Positions 10,190-18,713 of a stretch of 64,000 bases of DNA are shown piece by piece. This DNA is from Eledone cirrhosa (lineage: Eukaryota > Mollusca > Cephalopoda > Octopoda > Eledonidae). The stretch is from the NCBI GenBank assembly GCA_964016885.1, contig OZ024748.1, forward strand, positions 33,632,599-33,696,598, read 5' to 3'. Under the pieces are notes generated by a model, which was not told the origin of the DNA, did no database searches, and saw only the letters and a program-made list of their open reading frames with translations. Position numbers and translations under genes: made by a program. Each line of letters starts with the position of its first letter. The stretch's first letter is position 1.

Positions 10190-12684
10190 TATAAATCCTG
10201 AACAGAGAAAAATCTATTTTTTAACGTCAGGACAACAAAAACCGGAAAAAGAAAAACTCCAGGAGGAAACATACCCAAAACAACTGCACAGGTAGATCCT
10301 AAAATAATTAATTTATCCAAAAGAGATCTTGACAATGATGAAATGCAAATTCAGTCAAAAGGACTGAAATTCACACCGACTCCAACAGTCAACCACCAAG
10401 AACTGAAGAATTCTGTCGAAAATTACGTCTTGTAGAATTCTTCGCTGATAAAAGTAATGAGAGTGATGAATCACTAGTAAAGAATAAATCAAATTTCACT
10501 CCGCCAAAAGGAAGAAATATCTATCTAGACCAATACATTGACATCCTGTCTAAATTTCCTCTTAGACGTAATACTAATGTTAGGCCAAACATTAACAAAT
10601 TAGAAATGTCTGCACAAAATGATAAAACAATAATAATTAAACAAGCAGATAAAGGGGGTGCAGTTGTTATAATGGATGCTGAATACTACAAAGATTTGGT
10701 TGAGGAACAACTGAAAGACACAACATTCTATCATGAAATACCGTCAAATATAGACCACAACATCATGAAGAAGATCAACAACCTGGCTTCAAAATACCAC
10801 AACTCATTTACTGATAAGGAAAGAGACTACATCACCAATTTTGAGCCAAAACCCAGCAACCTGTATGGCCTACCGAAAGTTCATAAGTCAAAAGAAATAC
10901 AACTGGCAGTAAAAGAACAAAACAGTGAGTACATTAAATTACTACACCCAAAAGACTTAAAACTTAAACCTATCCAACATGCCCCACCCACCGTCTAATC
11001 AATTTTGTTGACATTATTTTGAAATCATGGGCGGTAGATTGGCAGTATCGGTAGAGGGTCGGACGCCATGCTTTCCAGCATAGTTACGTCCCTTTACGAT
11101 CTGAGTTCAAATCCCGCCGAGGTTGACTTTGCCTTTCATCCTTACGGGGTCGATAAAATAAAGTACCAGTAATGCACTGGGTAATTGCTGGCCTTGTGCC
11201 TAAAGTAGAAACAATTATTTTGAAACCACTATGTATTCACATACCCAGTTTCATCCGGGATGATATCGACTTCCTGTCCCATCTTTTCAAAACCACAGAA
11301 ACGAACTCACTTCTACTTAGTTTTGACATGGTAAGCCTTTACACCAACATTACACATGATTTAGGAATAAAGGCGGTTAAATACTGGGTGGAAAAACATA
11401 GAGAAGTGATTCCCATCAGATTCACAGCGCCATTTATATTAGACGCAGTTAAACTTATTCTGGAAAACAACACTTTCTTCTTCAATGGAAAGAATTGCAT
11501 CCAAATTAGAGGCACAGCGATGGGAACGAAGTTTGCTCCCGTTTACGCGAATTCTGTAATGGGATACTTAGAACAACAATTCTACCAAGAAATAGAGGAA
11601 AAATATAGCACTGACTTTAGAAAGTACATTGAAAAATCTTGGAAGAGATACCTTGACGACAGTTTCATCATCTAGACAGAATCTCTAGATACTCTGGATG
11701 AGTTTAATATCCTCCTGAATAACCTACACCCATCTCTCCAATTCACAAAAGAGATGAGTAGTACCAAATTACCATTCCTAGATATAATGATAATCAAAAA
11801 CGACACCACCATTACCACGGATATATATTATAAACACACAGACACCCATCAATATCTGAATTTTAAGTCGTGCCATCCACCTCATACAAAACGCAACATC
11901 CCATACTGCCTAGCCAGAAGAATTTGTACCATTGTAGAAGATACGAATACCAGGTACAAACGCCTAACAGATCTAAAAGAATTTTTGCTCATACAAAAAT
12001 ATCCATCTCTAAAATGGCATACAGCGGACTATAAAAACAACTATACAACAACTTAGAGAAGAAGAAACAACCCAAGGAAGAAGAAACCAAGAACTGGTCA
12101 TACCATTTATAATGACACACAACCCATGTCACCAGAATATCTTCAACACTGCCAAAGCAAACCTACCGATCATTGCTCAAAGTAATGAATTAAAGGCTTA
12201 ATCACAGATCGATCTTTGACTCTTAGTACAAGACAGCCGAAAAATTTGAAGCAATTGCTAACAAAAGTAAAGTTTGACCTTAACAACAAAGACCAATCAT
12301 TCACTGTATCTAAATGCAATGATAGTCAATGTGGCACATGTTAATCCATACACGCCGGTCAATATATGAAAACAAAAACTGGAAAAATATTCCCAAATGC
12401 AAATATCAACTGCAAAAGCAGAAATCTAATTTACTGCATTAAATGCCCGAATTGTGAAGAACTATATGTCGGTCAAACTGGAAATGCACGGGTACACCAA
12501 ACAGCAAATCAGAGACCCAAATGTCCGTCAGATACCCCTAAGTAACCATCTAGCAACATGTGGTCAGGGAATATTTATAATATTCCCATTCTACAAATTA
12601 CACAGCCCAAGTGAAATCAAAAGAAAAATCAAAGAAAAGAATTTTATTGATAAATTCAAACCCAAGCTAAATGAGCAATAATAA
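10190..12684 (+). pseudogene. Penelope-like element 2, RT and GIY-YIG remnant
   Basis: The plus strand carries a second, distinct PLE-type polyprotein broken by frameshifts, stops and a SINE. The N-terminal blocks around 10300-10600 include NFTPPKGRN and YIDILSKFPL. The frame at 10606-10998 holds IIIKQADKGGAVVIMDAEYY and FEPKPSNLYGLPKVHKS. The frame at 11172-11675 has motif A SFDMVSLYTNI (Asp 52 of that ORF), motif B IRGTAMGTKFAPVYANS and motif C RYLDDSFII. A TAG at 11673 breaks it, and 11754-12056 resumes with KLPFLDIMIIKNDT. The C-terminus (12430-12681) shows YCIKCPNCEELYVGQTGN in one frame and KQQIRDPNVRQIPLSNHL plus IFPFYKLHS in another. This is a GIY-YIG domain with a frameshift near 12485. 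The first 14 or so codons of the 11172 frame come from the inserted SINE. Confidence 0.85.
11025..11213 (+). mobile_element. tRNA-derived SINE inserted in PLE 2
   Basis: The SINE interrupts the PLE 2 RT frame and is flanked by a 12-bp direct repeat ATTATTTTGAAA (11013-11024 and 11214-11225), a clear target-site duplication. The tRNA-like head has a box-A-like TGGCAGTATCGG near 11039 and a box-B-like GAGTTCAAATCC near 11102. The body GACTTTGCCTTTCATCC and GATAAAATAAAGTACCAGT and the tail GCTGGCCTTGTGCC follow. Head, body and tail match the minus-strand copy at 12686-12879. This layout resembles tRNA-derived SINEs known from cephalopods and is the main host clue. Confidence 0.88.
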
Positions 12685-12685
12685 T

Positions 12686-12879
12686 TGTTTCTACGTTAGG
12701 CACAAGGCCAGCAATTACCTAGTGTATTACTGGTACTTTATTTTATCGACCCCGTAAGGATGAAAGGCAAAGTTAACCTCGGCGGGATTTGAACTCAGAA
12801 TGGCAAGGGCCGTAACTCTATGCGTCAAAGCATGGCGTCCGACCCTCTACCAATACTGCCAATCCACCGCCATTTTTAG
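12686..12879 (-). mobile_element. tRNA-derived SINE, minus strand, with 17-bp target duplication
   Basis: This is a full copy of the SINE family at 11025, in reverse orientation, inserted just past the end of the PLE 2 coding region. A perfect 17-bp direct repeat AAATGAGCAATAATAAT lies at 12669-12685 and 12880-12896. On the minus strand the box B (GAGTTCAAATCC) and the body with TTGCCTTTCATCC are well preserved. The long perfect duplication indicates insertion by target-primed reverse transcription and a relatively young event. Confidence 0.9.
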
Positions 12880-12896
12880 AAATGAGCAATAATAAT

Positions 12897-13210
12897 GGGA
12901 TATTAATCCTACTATGACTACGACCACTAACAACAACAACAATTATAATAATAAAAGTGATGTTGATGGTGATGATTACTAGAACATGCTATTTTCATCA
13001 TTTCTAAAAATAGCAAAACAATTGATGCTTTGGATTGTGTCAATTAGTAGTCGTTAGACATGCTCAACCAACCGTGACGCCTAAACCAATCAGCTTTAGT
13101 AATCCAGTGAAACTACACACCTATTTGTCGAAATACAGTTTGCAAGATTTAGCATTCTGGAGCCACTTTTCATTGTATATAAGGCACAACATTTACCCAT
13201 CTCATTACAG
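12897..13210. other. PLE 2 downstream region
   Basis: No gene is seen. AT-rich sequence with AAC and AAT short runs is followed, from about 13020, by a more complex stretch that ends in a TATA-like box (13176-13184) just before the right direct repeat. It may be a promoter-bearing terminal repeat of the Penelope-like element. Confidence 0.4.
13176..13184 (+). promoter_or_regulatory. TATA-like box before right PLE direct repeat
   Basis: TATATAAGG occurs 27 bp before the right copy of the 51-bp direct repeat. PLE terminal repeats carry the element's promoter, so this placement is compatible with a start site near the repeat. The left copy at 9545 lacks the same upstream sequence. Inference from spacing only. 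Confidence 0.3.
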
Positions 13211-13261
13211 GTAAATAAAACGAGTAAATCAGAGAAAGTTGGAATTCCTTTTATTAATATA
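13211..13261 (+). repeat. Right copy of 51-bp direct repeat flanking PLE 2
   Basis: It matches 9545-9595 apart from one base (CAGAGAAAG against CAGACAAAG). Each copy is followed closely by an AT-rich or (TA)n stretch. The pair brackets about 3.6 kb that includes the PLE 2 remnant and two SINEs. Confidence 0.7.
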
Positions 13262-13288
13262 ATCTTTTATACACAATCATACACACCC

Positions 13289-13291
<3 letters not shown>

Positions 13292-13378
<87 letters not shown>
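13292..13378. repeat. (TA)n microsatellite
   Basis: A nearly pure AT dinucleotide tract of about 87 bp. Simple repeat. Confidence 0.95.
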
Positions 13379-13380
<2 letters not shown>

Positions 13381-13580
13381 ACTAGGAATTGATCAACATA
13401 TATATAAATAAATATAAACATGAAAAATCACAGGAGATAATTTCTTCAAGCGTGTAACCACGCATGGCTAGTAGGTAACAAGTAAATAAAGTTAACTAGA
13501 ACTTCAAAAATATATACCTTTGTAAGTATATATGATTATATTAATATATTTTTCTATATAAAAATATATATTTCTGTTAA

Positions 13581-13672
13581 ATTGACCGGTAGGATTTGAA
13601 CTCAGAACGCAAAGGGCTGTAACTCTATGACACTAATCATGTTGTCACACGCTCTACTAATTACTGCCAAGC
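13581..13672 (-). mobile_element. Partial tRNA-derived SINE, minus strand
   Basis: Read on the minus strand this stretch begins GGGCTTGGCAGTAATTAG, like the SINE head at 11031, and continues to a box-B-like GAGTTCAAATCC. It then loses similarity. The body and tail are missing. It abuts the (AAT)n tract on its head side. Confidence 0.7.
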
Positions 13673-13674
13673 CC

Positions 13675-13733
<59 letters not shown>

Positions 13734-13738
13734 CATAA
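13673..13738. repeat. (AAT)n microsatellite
   Basis: A trinucleotide repeat of about 66 bp adjoins the SINE head. The poly-isoleucine ORF across it is an artefact. Confidence 0.95.
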
Positions 13739-13847
13739 TAACGTGTCTATCTATCTATCTATGCATTTCAATGAGTTTTGCATCTTTATATACATGTATA
13801 TATTTATTATACATACATACATATGTATATGTATATATATATATATA

Positions 13848-14000
13848 TAGTTATGTAATAAACAACATAAGATAATTATTTCATTTACCAGTGGTTTCCT
13901 GAAAGCAACCAAAATTGCTTTCATTCATCAGAATTTTGGTTGCTTTCAAGAAACCACTGGTAAATGAAATAATTATCTTATGTTGTTTATTACATAACTA
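13848..14000. repeat. 153-bp palindrome with hammerhead core
   Basis: Two 69-bp arms (13848-13916 and 13932-14000) are inverted copies with one mismatch noted, separated by 15 bp. Each arm is the end sequence of the hammerhead elements near 15261 and 16312: TTATGTTGTTTATTACATAAC at the outer edge and AAACCACTGGTAAATG inside. The spacer and left arm together restore a CTGATGA core on the minus strand (13931-13925). The structure looks like two element ends joined head to head. A (TA)n tract adjoins the left side. Confidence 0.85.
13881..13931 (-). ncRNA. Hammerhead ribozyme core in palindrome, weak stem I
   Basis: On the minus strand the order is CTGATGA (13931-13925), a perfect 9-bp stem II (TGAAAGCAA with TTGCTTTCA), then G-GAA, stem III ACC-ACT-GGT, and A at the cleavage position (13886). 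Stem I is only about three pairs, because the sequence before the core is the inverted arm rather than the normal flank. Core and stems II and III match the family at 16312. It is probably impaired in cis. Confidence 0.6.
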
Positions 14001-14243
14001 ATAACCTTACATAGAGCACTCTTTTTTCCTGGACCTTTCCGACAGAATTACTTCATTCACACACACACACATATATATATATTTATACACGTATCTAAAC
14101 CGACAAAAGCTATAAATTTAGTGTATATGCACTATTCTGTTCCCATTTCTTTAGAAATTAACTGAAGATATATATATTCTTACATACAATTACAGACAAA
14201 AAAAATGGAGTCCAACAAAAACTAGTTTTGTTCAATGAAAGAA
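14001..14243. other. Spacer, no gene seen
   Basis: AT-rich sequence with a short CA run near 14057 and small TA runs. No motif or ORF of note. Confidence 0.5.
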
Positions 14244-14890
14244 TTAATAAAATTCAATGTGCGTGTGTGTATATATATATATTGTTCTCGTATGATTTGA
14301 ACTAGTGATCTTGGACTTCATAGATGGGCAACAAGAGTAACTGATCTTAACTACGTTCCTATTAAATATCTTATAATATCTATGATTAGGAGGAAAATGT
14401 TTGTCTAAGAGTTCAAAGAATTTCCTTCCTACATTAGTTTTGACAGTTAGAGAGAAGGAGGGGGGGGGGTGAACCAAATAATTTTCCTTTTCCTGTTATT
14501 GTGGTTAGTTTTAGGGGGGGGGGAGTAGGTAAATAAAAAAATGTTTCTGTAAAACCGCTGTTCTTAAGGGCTTTATTATAATAAGGGGCGGCTTTATTAA
14601 AAATGTCTATAGACGAAGATAAGGTAAAAATCCTACGGCTAATGTTAGGAATAAGATTATTAAAAACTATAAGGGGATGGCAAGACTCTTTGTGTATATA
14701 CCTAAGATTTTCATTAGGTTTATGATAAGGTTTAAAAGAGGCGGTAAGTAGATCAAGATTAATATCAAGAAAGTTAGCATTGGTAAGGTTCGTATCTATA
14801 GTGATTTTAAGGTTAAGATTAGCAAAAGTATTGATTAAATCTTTACGGAATTTATCAAGGTTAGAGCCACTTCTGCTTGCCTAAACTCAA
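14244..14890 (-). pseudogene. Penelope-like element fragment, post-RT region, minus strand
   Basis: On the minus strand an open frame without a start codon runs from about 14890 to 14515. It reads DKFRKDLINTF, TNANFLDINLDLLTA, KPYHKPNENLRYI, then SCHPLIVFNNLIP. It continues, after frame changes at two C-runs, as the ORF at 14477-14244 with SLTVKTNVGRKFFELLDKHF and VVKISYSC. These blocks match in order the post-RT part of PLE 1 (QANFLDVTLNLKTG; FNSSVKT ... LIDKHFP ... KLSYS). RT catalytic motifs and the GIY-YIG domain are absent, so only the middle remains. The homopolymers at 14461-14469 and 14514-14522 cause the frame breaks. Confidence 0.8.
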
Positions 14891-15157
14891 AGACCGAGAT
14901 CTTCAGATGTTGTCCTCATCTGAAATCACATCTGATATGTAACTGGATTGACACTCCTATGATAAATCAACCGCCTTGAACGCCTTCTCTGCTCTTTACT
15001 TCTACTACGGTTTTTTTATTTGCTGAATCCACGTTCTGTACTCTTGTATTCTTTTTCTTCCTTATCTCCCCTTATATTTCACCTTTCCTATGTCTTCTCC
15101 CCCCCCCCCATATATTCTTTTTGCCTTACCCTTCACATACCAAAATGTATGTGCATG

Positions 15158-15160
<3 letters not shown>
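14891..15160. other. Spacer, no gene seen
   Basis: Pyrimidine-rich sequence with a C-run near 15101-15109. The ORFs reported across it run into the following AT tract and are artefacts. Confidence 0.5.
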
Positions 15161-15163
<3 letters not shown>

Positions 15164-15228
<65 letters not shown>

Positions 15229-15242
15229 ATATATATATATAT
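15164..15242. repeat. (TA)n and (TG)n microsatellite
   Basis: About 57 bp of alternating AT is followed by a short TG run and a second AT run. Simple repeat. Confidence 0.95.
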
Positions 15243-15260
15243 GTAGATAGACCAGGTTTT

Positions 15261-15321
15261 TTTCATTCTGATGATTGAAGGCAACATTTTTTTGCTTTTA
15301 AGAAACCACTGGTGAATGGAA
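15261..15321 (+). ncRNA. Hammerhead ribozyme, cleavage position mutated
   Basis: Stem I strand TTTCATT (15261-15267), core CTGATGA (15268-15274), stem II TTGAAGGCAA with TTGCTTTTAA (two G-U pairs), GAA (15302-15304) and stem III ACC-ACT-GGT (15305-15313) are all present. The base at the cleavage position is G (15314); hammerheads need A, C or U there. Stem I closes with AATGGAA (15315-15321). It is a sister of the copy at 16312-16371 and is followed by the same 38-nt end sequence leading into AT repeats. Probably inactive. Confidence 0.7.
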
Positions 15322-15399
15322 TAATTACCTTATGTTGTTTATTACATTACTACTATATATATGTATATATAAGGTTCATATGAATTATCTAAGATTGAG

Positions 15400-16200
<801 letters not shown>

Positions 16201-16311
16201 CATGTGTGGTTTTATTTTATTTTTCCTTTCTTTCTTCTTTCTCCAGCCTCACTTTCATATAGATTGCATTTTTGTTTTTAAAATCCAAATTCAATAAACA
16301 GACCAGGATTT

Positions 16312-16371
16312 TTTCATTCTGATGATTGAAAGCAAAATTGTTTGCTTTTAAGAAACCACTGGTAAATGGAA
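16312..16371 (+). ncRNA. Type I hammerhead ribozyme, complete
   Basis: All hammerhead parts are present in order. Stem I strand TTTCATT (16312-16318) is followed by core CTGATGA (16319-16325). Stem II is 11 pairs (TTGAAAGCAAA with TTTGCTTTTAA, one G-U) with a 4-nt loop. GAA (16352-16354) and stem III ACC-ACT-GGT (16355-16363) follow, with A at the cleavage position (16364) and closing strand AATGGAA (16365-16371, one G-U). The predicted cut is after 16364, and 38 nt later the element ends in a (TA)n tract. Type I hammerheads are known from Penelope-like retroelements and retrozymes. The first pair of stem II is U-A rather than the preferred G-C, which may slow it. Confidence 0.8.
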
Positions 16372-16396
16372 TAATAGCCTTATGTTGTTTATTACA

Positions 16397-16401
<5 letters not shown>

Positions 16402-16447
<46 letters not shown>
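16402..16447. repeat. (TA)n microsatellite
   Basis: About 46 bp of AT directly follows the end sequence of the hammerhead element at 16312. Confidence 0.95.
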
Positions 16448-16450
<3 letters not shown>

Positions 16451-16533
16451 GGAGGTGAGTTTTATTGTAGTACAATAAAGCAATGCAGATATCGGATAAG
16501 AAGCACTCTACAGTTTGTAGGACTGGAGTATGC
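16448..16533. other. Spacer before fold-back element
   Basis: An 86-bp segment between the AT tract and the start of the inverted repeat, with no partner on the far side of the fold-back. No gene. Confidence 0.5.
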
Positions 16534-16571
16534 ATAATATAAGATCAAAAGATGGTTAAAGGAGTTCAATG

Positions 16572-16641
16572 TATTTTATTATGGCATTTCAAAAACAAAC
16601 ATCATCATGCAATAATATTTGTGTTTTCATCAGATAAAACA
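16572..16641 (-). ncRNA. Type I hammerhead ribozyme, left arm of fold-back
   Basis: On the minus strand, stem I TGTTTTAT (16641-16634) and core CTGATGA (16633-16627) lead into a long stem II of about 16 positions with one mismatch. GAA (16590-16588), a very short stem III (AT-GCC-AT), A at the cleavage position (16580) and the closing strand ATAAAATA (16579-16572) complete it. It mirrors the copy in the right arm. Stem III is short, as in minimal type I hammerheads. Confidence 0.72.
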
Positions 16642-18390
16642 GGAGAACATGATATGAAGGCTAAAAAACACTTGTGGATAGTGCAGTTTTAAATCAACAT
16701 ATGAAAAGTGGTTTTAGATTGATGTGTGATATTGGGAAAAAATATTTTATTTAGAGAGGGGGGGGGGTTGGAAAGGATGAAAAGGGAAGGAGATGAGAGG
16801 GAGAGATGGGTGATAGAGAGAAAGAGATAGTTTTTATAACTGAGAGGAGATATATTTTTTACATAGAGAGGTTGAAAACCGTTGGAAGATACTGTATAAA
16901 TTAAAAATTTTGAAAATTAACGAAGGGAGGATATGTGCGAGGAAAAAATATTTTATTTAGGGGGGGGGGGCGGTGAAAAAAAGGGGGAGGAGATGAGAGT
17001 GAAGGTGGAGAGGGAGAGATGGATGATAGAGAGAAAGAGATAGTTTTTATAACTGAGAAAAAGATATATTGTTTTAACATAGAGAGGTTGGGAACCGTTG
17101 GAAGATAATGTATAAATTAAAGGAATTTGAAAATTAACGAAGGGAAATTATGTATGAAGATAGAGAGAAAAAAATAATAATTGTGGATGAATATTCTAAC
17201 GTCAAAAAAAGAAATGTATGTATTGTGGCAATTTCAAAATTAACGAAGAGAAAAATTATTAAGGTTTGTGTGTAGAAGGATTTGAGAAAAATAATGTGAA
17301 GTTAAAGTTTGTATATTGGTTGAATTGATAATATATGCGAATAAAGAGTTAATATGTATTAATAATGAGTTCGTTGATGGGGAGAAAAAAATAATAAATT
17401 AAGGATGAAATTGAGATTAAAAAGATTTATGATAGAGAGAAAAAATAATAATGATTGCGGATGAATATTCTAACGTCAAAAAACAACAAATGTAACAAAT
17501 TACCCTTATTCTATCTTCACCTCATAACATACACATTTGTTGTTTTTTGACGTTAGAATATTCATCCGCAATCATTATTATTTTTTCTCTCTATCATAAA
17601 TCTTTTTAATCTCAATTTCATCCTTAATTTATTATTTTTTTCTCCCCATCAACGAACTCATTATTAATACATATTAACTCTTTATTCGCATATATTATCA
17701 ATTCAACCAATATACAAACTTTAACTTCACATTATTTTTCTCAAATCCTTCTACACACAAACCTTAATAATATTTCTCTTCGTTAATTTTGAAATTGCCA
17801 CAATACATACATTTCTTTTTTTGACGTTAGAATATTCATCCACAATTATTATTTTTTTCTCTCTATCTTCATACATAATTTCCCTTCGTTAATTTTCAAA
17901 TTCCTTTAATTTATACATTATCTTCCAACGGTTCCCAACCTCTCTATGTTAAAACAATATATCTTTTTCTCAGTTATAAAAACTATCTCTTTCTCTCTAT
18001 CACCCATCTCTCCCTCTCCACCTTCACTCTCATCTCCTCCCCCTTTTTTTTTCATCCTTTCCACCCCCCCTCCCTAAATAAAATATTTTTTCCTCGCACA
18101 TATCCTCCCTTCGTTAATTTTCAAAATGTTTAATTTATACAGTATCTTCCAACGGTTTTCAACCTCTCTATGTAAAAAATATATCTCCTCTCAGTTATAA
18201 AAACTATCTCTTTCTCTCTATCACCCATCTCTCCCTCTCATCTCCTTCCCTTTTCATCCTTTCCACCCCCCCCTCTCTAAATAAAATATTTTTTTTCCAA
18301 TATCACACATCAATCTAAAACCACTTTTCATATGTTGATTTAAAACTGCACTATCCACAAGTGTTTTTTAGCCTTCATATCATGTTCTCC

Positions 18391-18461
18391 TGTTTTATCT
18401 GATGAAAACACAAATATTATTGCATGATGATGTTTGTTTTTGAAATGCGCATAATAAAATA
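18391..18461 (+). ncRNA. Type I hammerhead ribozyme, right arm of fold-back
   Basis: Stem I TGTTTTAT (18391-18398) pairs with ATAAAATA (18454-18461) over eight positions with one G-U. The core CTGATGA is 18399-18405. Stem II pairs 18406-18421 with 18426-18441 around the loop GCAT, with one C-U mismatch and a few G-U pairs. GAA is 18442-18444. Stem III is ATG-CG-CAT or AT with a 4-nt loop (18445-18452). A is at the cleavage position (18453). Relative to the left arm, one base differs in the stem III loop region. The predicted cut is about 45 nt from the (TA)n end. Confidence 0.75.
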
Positions 18462-18491
18462 CATTGAACTCCTTTAACCATCTTTTGATCT

Positions 18492-18494
<3 letters not shown>

Positions 18495-18534
<40 letters not shown>
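18495..18534. repeat. (TA)n microsatellite at right end of fold-back
   Basis: Alternating AT tract abutting the right arm of the fold-back element. Confidence 0.95.
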
Positions 18535-18536
<2 letters not shown>

Positions 18537-18623
18537 AATTAAATGAAGAATTAGAAATAGAAGCCAGGACTATACATCATCAATGATCTACTAGCCATCA
18601 TAGGTATTTCTTCGCATTAACGA

Positions 18624-18626
<3 letters not shown>
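18535..18626. other. Short spacer, no gene seen
   Basis: A 92-bp unique-looking segment between two AT tracts. Confidence 0.5.

Positions 18627-18710
<84 letters not shown>
18627..18710. repeat. (TA)n microsatellite
   Basis: About 84 bp of alternating AT, directly next to the 3' end of the minus-strand LINE copy 3. Confidence 0.95.

Positions 18711-18713
<3 letters not shown>

Larger units (their letters stand above)
16534..18499. mobile_element. Fold-back element, ~0.96-kb inverted arms
   Basis: The left arm (16534-17493) and right arm (17533-18499) are inverted copies that pair along their whole length with scattered substitutions and homopolymer-length differences. They leave a 39-nt central loop. 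No ORF with known motifs is present. Each arm contains an internal duplication of about 210 bp (from GAAAAAATATTTTATTTAG to the block AACCGTTGGAAGATA and beyond). It also has repeats of the block GAATATTCTAACGTCAAAA. Near the outer end of each arm is a hammerhead ribozyme pointing outward. The right arm ends in (TA)n. It may be a non-autonomous element made of two ends of a hammerhead-bearing retroelement joined head to head. Differences between the arms argue against a simple read-chimera artefact, but that should be excluded. Confidence 0.85.

Noticed and set aside
16534..18499. Inverted repeat as a DNA transposon with terminal inverted repeats and a transposase
   Set aside because: No ORF with transposase motifs is present, the arms meet almost at the centre, and the ribozymes fit a retroelement origin better.
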